Positions 60,461 to 64,000 of a stretch of 64,000 nucleotides of DNA are shown piece by piece (the stretch's first letter is position 1; each line of letters opens with the position of its first letter). The position numbers and the translations under genes were made by a program. The DNA is taken from assembly GCA_037178975.1 (NCBI GenBank), contig JASJZH010000005.1:7006001-7070000 (forward strand), in the 5' to 3' direction. A model generated the notes under the pieces. The model ran no database searches. It saw only the letters and a list, made by a program, of their open reading frames with translations, and had not been told where the DNA came from. The DNA is from Oscheius tipulae (Eukaryota > Nematoda > Chromadorea > Rhabditida > Rhabditidae).

Positions 60461-62197
60461 CTGAAGAGCCCATGAATAAGAAAGCAGTTTAAGAGAAAGG
60501 AGGAGACTATTAATAGCGAGGAATTGGACGAGGAAGTCGAGGGAGAAGAAGAGAAACTTATAAATCAAAAAGGTGTTCGGACTTTGCTCATCCTCAGAAT
60601 ATCAGAAACAAAGAAGTCCTAAACGATTCGAATTGTTTGAAGGGTGTTGAAGAACAGTCGACAAGTGGGAGATCACATTACACCGAAGGAAATAACCAGG
60701 AAGTTCGGAAGAGAAGGTAAATTATAATTGGCGGGTGAAGCAACTGATTTTGACAAGATGGAGAGATGATGAGACAATTGAAAGTCGCTGGGGTCGCAGC
60801 TGATAGCCATTCGATTGATCTTACCGCTATCGTTTGACAAAAAAAGAGAGGTCAAAACAGTCTCGCTTTAGGCGGTTGTCGCTATCAGAGAAAAATTATT
60901 ACACCTTCTGTGTGACAATGAAACCGTTTCCGCTGAAAATTCATGAGAATCTATTTGTACTTGCAAGAAAAGGGAGACTGTCCGGAAATGTTGGGCTACT
61001 TTATCTAAATAAATGTTCTCGAGGTCAGAACTGTTAAGAATTGTGAGCAAAGATGCCCAAAAGCTGGAAGGGAGAAAAAAGATGCTTAAAATTTGCAGTT
61101 TCAGTCCGTGTTTAGGTAGACAACGTTTTCTTCCACCACTACCTTGCGAACTTCTATAGTAGTAAATTACAATAATTCTAACATAACTGAAAGTGTTCAC
61201 GCAATCCCAGCTGATAATACCGACTGCCCACGCCCTGTTCCCGTCGGAAGGCTTCAGGAGCACAATCCATCATTGTGAACCGATCGGGAGAAGACCCAAA
61301 AGTCCGCTGAGAACAGAAAAAAATAGCACAGTCAGCTGGTGTTTGCTCGTGGTCATACGATGAGATCCTATCTGGGAGAGTAAGAATAATGAGCGACGAA
61401 ATTAATACACAAAGACACGTCATTAGAACAGAATGAAAGTAGGGGCAAGGAAGAAACAGAGTGATCGAAGCACAAGAACTGGTCTAGAAACGACAACACT
61501 GCCATAATACGTGCCCTGTGGCCTATGAGGCGTGTATTTCGCAGAATACGGTTTGAGGAAGGGTAAATAAACCGAATGGGAAGATAGATTCTTGAAGGTT
61601 AGAGAGCACGGTACATGCAATACAGTAAGACCTTCCCCAAAACAACACACAAATTGGAACAAAAGACCAACGACTGCTTCGACCAAAAGACGAAATGAAC
61701 AAGGAAAAAGCAGTAGACTGTCATTGGCCCTGATAGCTTAGAATCTTTCTCGCGGTAATTGCGGTGGCAATGATAACGAGAGCGGAACTCGTTCCGTCTC
61801 TATTTCAACTATCTCGAAATGTTACAGCAGGCAATAGAGGGCTACTATCGTGCGACGGTAACTGCAGGTCAAGACGGAACGCTAAAACGGTCTGACACCT
61901 CGCTCATGGAGAAATGGTGGTAGCATGTATCAACGAGAATTGTTGTGTTGTAGCTGAGAAGAGAATTGACTACGACGAGTGAGCTGCTAGCCAAAGTCAA
62001 ACTGCCCTAATTGCTTACTCATGAAGGACAGATCAAAAACGTATTGGAACTGGTTCAGCGATTTTTTGTTCTGGAGAAATTGTGGGTACGATATCAATTT
62101 ATTTTTGTTTTGAGAAGCTGAACCTACAAAAACGGATTGGAGAAGTGTTTGTGGGGCATAAAACATATGACAATGACGGCAAAATAGAAGCAAAACC
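60461..62197. other. Gap between P-glycoprotein and synaptobrevin
   Basis: Apart from one weak small secreted candidate (61178-61423), nothing is supported. It should contain the pgp promoter. Confidence 0.4.
61178..61423 (-). CDS. Weak candidate for a small secreted peptide, 81 aa
   Basis: An uninterrupted frame starts with a signal-like segment (MTCLCVLISSLIILTLPD) and has four later Cys (DCAIFFC, MDCAP and the final C). There is no family match and no splicing evidence, and it may be chance. Confidence 0.2.
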   Translation of the reverse strand: MTCLCVLISSLIILTLPDRISSYDHEQTPADCAIFFCSQRTFGSSPDRFTMMDCAPEAFRREQGVGSRYYQLGLREHFQLC

Positions 62198-62539
62198 TTA
62201 GCGAGTGAGCATGTAGAAAATGAGACTGACGAGAACAATGACCACAGCGGCGAGTAGAATCATCATTTGGACGTTCTTCCACCAGTATTTGCGTTTCAAG
62301 GCGGCAGCAGACTTCTCGAACTGCGAGGCGCCTTCTTGAAGAGCGTCGGCACGATCATCTAGCAGCGAAAGCTTCTGGTCACGCTCCATAACCTGAATTT
62401 TTGGCTTATTGGCCGACTATAAAGTCTAACATGCCTTTTCAACATTAGATTTCATTATTCCAACGACTTCGTTCACCTGTGCCTGAGTTCGATCGATGCG
62501 GAGAGAAGACGTGCTACCAGTAGCTAGTTGCGGTTCCAT
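62198..62539 (-). CDS. Synaptobrevin/VAMP (v-SNARE)
   Basis: A vesicle SNARE that pairs with syntaxin and SNAP-25 family proteins to drive membrane fusion. The start at 62539 gives a short N-terminus ([19 protein letters not shown]). The R-SNARE motif spans [17 protein letters not shown] to [20 protein letters not shown] and includes the central Arg in [14 protein letters not shown]. The juxtamembrane KRKYWWKN and a C-terminal anchor ([20 protein letters not shown]) complete about 99 residues, the usual brevin length. One short intron splits the motif near 62450-62390. Confidence 0.93.
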
Positions 62540-63288
62540 TTTGGGAAGAAGTATGCGGAAACAATTTAGTTAAGAATTTCACAGGTGGGAAGCAGTCGGA
62601 AAACACGAGAAGGTGGAAAAATGAGGGAATCATATCACCGAATATCTTCAGAACAAATTATGAAAATGAAAAGCCAGAGTGATTTCGAGATTCGACGATC
62701 CGCCGCTACGTGTACGTCTATCGTAGGCCGTCATTCTTCGTGGAACCCTCATTCCGCGTCCAGTCCTTTAGCCACCGCTCAAAAGCATTTTCCATATTTC
62801 TTTCTTTGCTTCACCTTTTCTTGCCTACATCAATTTCATCATCTTCTCTCCAGGCATTGCAAACTTGGCCAAAATGTTTCGCTTCGGCCAGATTCGGCTA
62901 GGCCAGGCTTGCACATGTTTCTAGGCCTTTGCTTAATAACATGGCTTGGCTGGCCATCTTTGCGATCCCTTCTCTGTAAAATGGAGGAACTTTTTTTTTC
63001 AGTCCCCCGAAGCCCCGATACTACAAATATTCCTGTTTTCTTGGATATTCAGTTCCTGCTCATGTCTTTAGGCTGTTCTCTGCCTTATTAAAGCTAGCTG
63101 ATATCTGAGTTGATAACCAGAAATGCGAGTGCCACGTCTCGCAACGATTGTCACGAAGCTGCCTCGAAAACCATGCAGCACCATTGTCATCACTTTTGAA
63201 TTCCTCTTATTATTTCATCTTTCTTTCTTCCTTTTCACTCTTTAACTTGCGTTTGTCTTTTCTGAAATCTTCAGTTTTCAGAGAGAAG
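62540..63288. other. Divergent promoter region of synaptobrevin and RPN2
   Basis: No gene is supported. An acceptor-like TTTTCAG lies just upstream of the RPN2 start. Confidence 0.4.
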
Positions 63289-64000
63289 ATGCTTCTTCTT
63301 CTAAACGCCTGGAAAAATACGAGCGGAGCAGGTTGCGGTGCAGGTGACAATTCGTTTTATACAAAAACAAAGTTCTCGTTTCAGGAGCTTTCCTGAAATC
63401 GCTTGAGTCGCCCCATTCTGCCTCCAAGGAAAAGCTGCAGATTATCGAGGCCTTCGACGACTGGGATGTTCTCACAAATACCTGGTTCGAGGTTTGCGTC
63501 TCCATCGAAAGACGCTTTACATGCTTTTTATTTCAGGTGGCCGATTATCTGCCCGCAATCGAAGCTCTTCGAGACGATGCCTCTTTTTCCGGCAAAAACA
63601 AGGCTGCTCTTCTTGCTTCCAAGGTCGCCTTCTGTCTCGAAAACTACAGCTGGGCCCTGCAATTGGCTCTGTCGGCTGTTGATGAGTTCCAGCTCACTCC
63701 TAGAGCTTCGTCCAAGGTTGTCGGAGCTAAGGATGATGAGGTTAGTTTGGAATTCGTCCTAAATACAGCGTTATCTTCAGTATGTCAACAAGATGATCGA
63801 GGTCGCTCTGGACACTTACAAGATGAACATGAAGTCAGGCATCGCCGGCGACGATCGTCTCGTTGCGCTAATTAATAAGCTTTTCGAGAGAAACCTCCAA
63901 AAGAAGGAGTTCCGCTACGTGATCGGTCTTGGTCTGGAGACGCGTCGTGTCGACATGATCAGGAGAGCCATCGAGGCTAGCAATGACGTTGCCGGTTCGT
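63289..64000 (+). CDS. rpn-2: 26S proteasome subunit RPN2/PSMD1 (5' part)
   Basis: A scaffold of the 19S regulatory particle base. The start at 63289 (MLLLLNAWKNTSGAG) lies 8 nt after TTTTCAG. Exons joined by introns of about 45-55 nt give AFLKSLESPHSASKEKLQII, then WFEVADYLPAIEALRDDASF, ALLASKVAFCLENYSWALQL and VIGLGLETRRVDMIRRAIEA. Human PSMD1 has the parallel WPEISDSIKKIEALYED, ALVASKVYYHLGEYNDSL and AIGIALETRRLDVF. The gene continues beyond the right edge, so the proteasome/cyclosome repeats are not seen. Confidence 0.88.

Noticed and set aside
1-64000. CRISPR arrays, rRNA genes, viral insertions
   Set aside because: No regularly spaced repeats, rRNA blocks or viral polymerase/capsid motifs were seen.

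Overview
The window looks like nuclear DNA of a nematode. It has compact genes with many introns, most only 34-50 nt long and ending in TTTCAG-like acceptors. Such acceptors often sit at or just before a start codon, as expected for spliced-leader trans-splicing. It also carries a hunchback/HBL-1 gene whose 3' UTR has let-7-, lin-4- and PUF-type sites. The species cannot be named from the sequence. All CDS spans run from start codon to stop codon and include introns; exon borders were read by eye.

Layout. 1-517: end of an unidentified minus-strand gene, then a decayed Tc1/mariner copy (about 1.8-2.3 kb). 3.2-5.4 kb: SLC9B/NHA-type Na+/H+ exchanger. 6.1-10.0 kb: ADAMTS metalloprotease with thrombospondin repeats and a tRNA-like relic in one intron. 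11.7-14.5 kb: PDZ protein and a multi-pass membrane protein. 15.1-20.5 kb: a tight same-strand trio of doublecortin-domain protein, a secreted prohormone with a noggin/Trunk-like cystine-knot signature, and a membrane-anchored histidine acid phosphatase, probably an operon. 21-29 kb: gene-poor DNA upstream of hbl-1. 29.4-35.3 kb: hbl-1 (plus strand) with its 3' UTR. 35.9-46.5 kb: MED27, a SECP43-like RRM protein and SEC16, all on the minus strand and closely spaced. 47.2-48.6 kb: C1D (plus) facing a small secreted protein (minus). 49.0-50.7 kb: class I histone deacetylase. 50.7-52.7 kb: intergenic DNA with an inverted-repeat element. 52.7-53.7 kb: a charged zinc-ribbon protein. 54.0-60.5 kb: full P-glycoprotein. 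62.2-62.5 kb: synaptobrevin. 63.3 kb to the end: 5' part of proteasome subunit RPN2.

The genes are mostly housekeeping or developmental. The most interesting parts are (1) the hbl-1 3' UTR, where three candidate let-7 sites, a lin-4 8-mer and two PUF octamers together suggest the heterochronic circuit is present, (2) the noggin/Trunk-like ligand, and (3) several short elements with terminal inverted repeats lying in introns and intergenic DNA.
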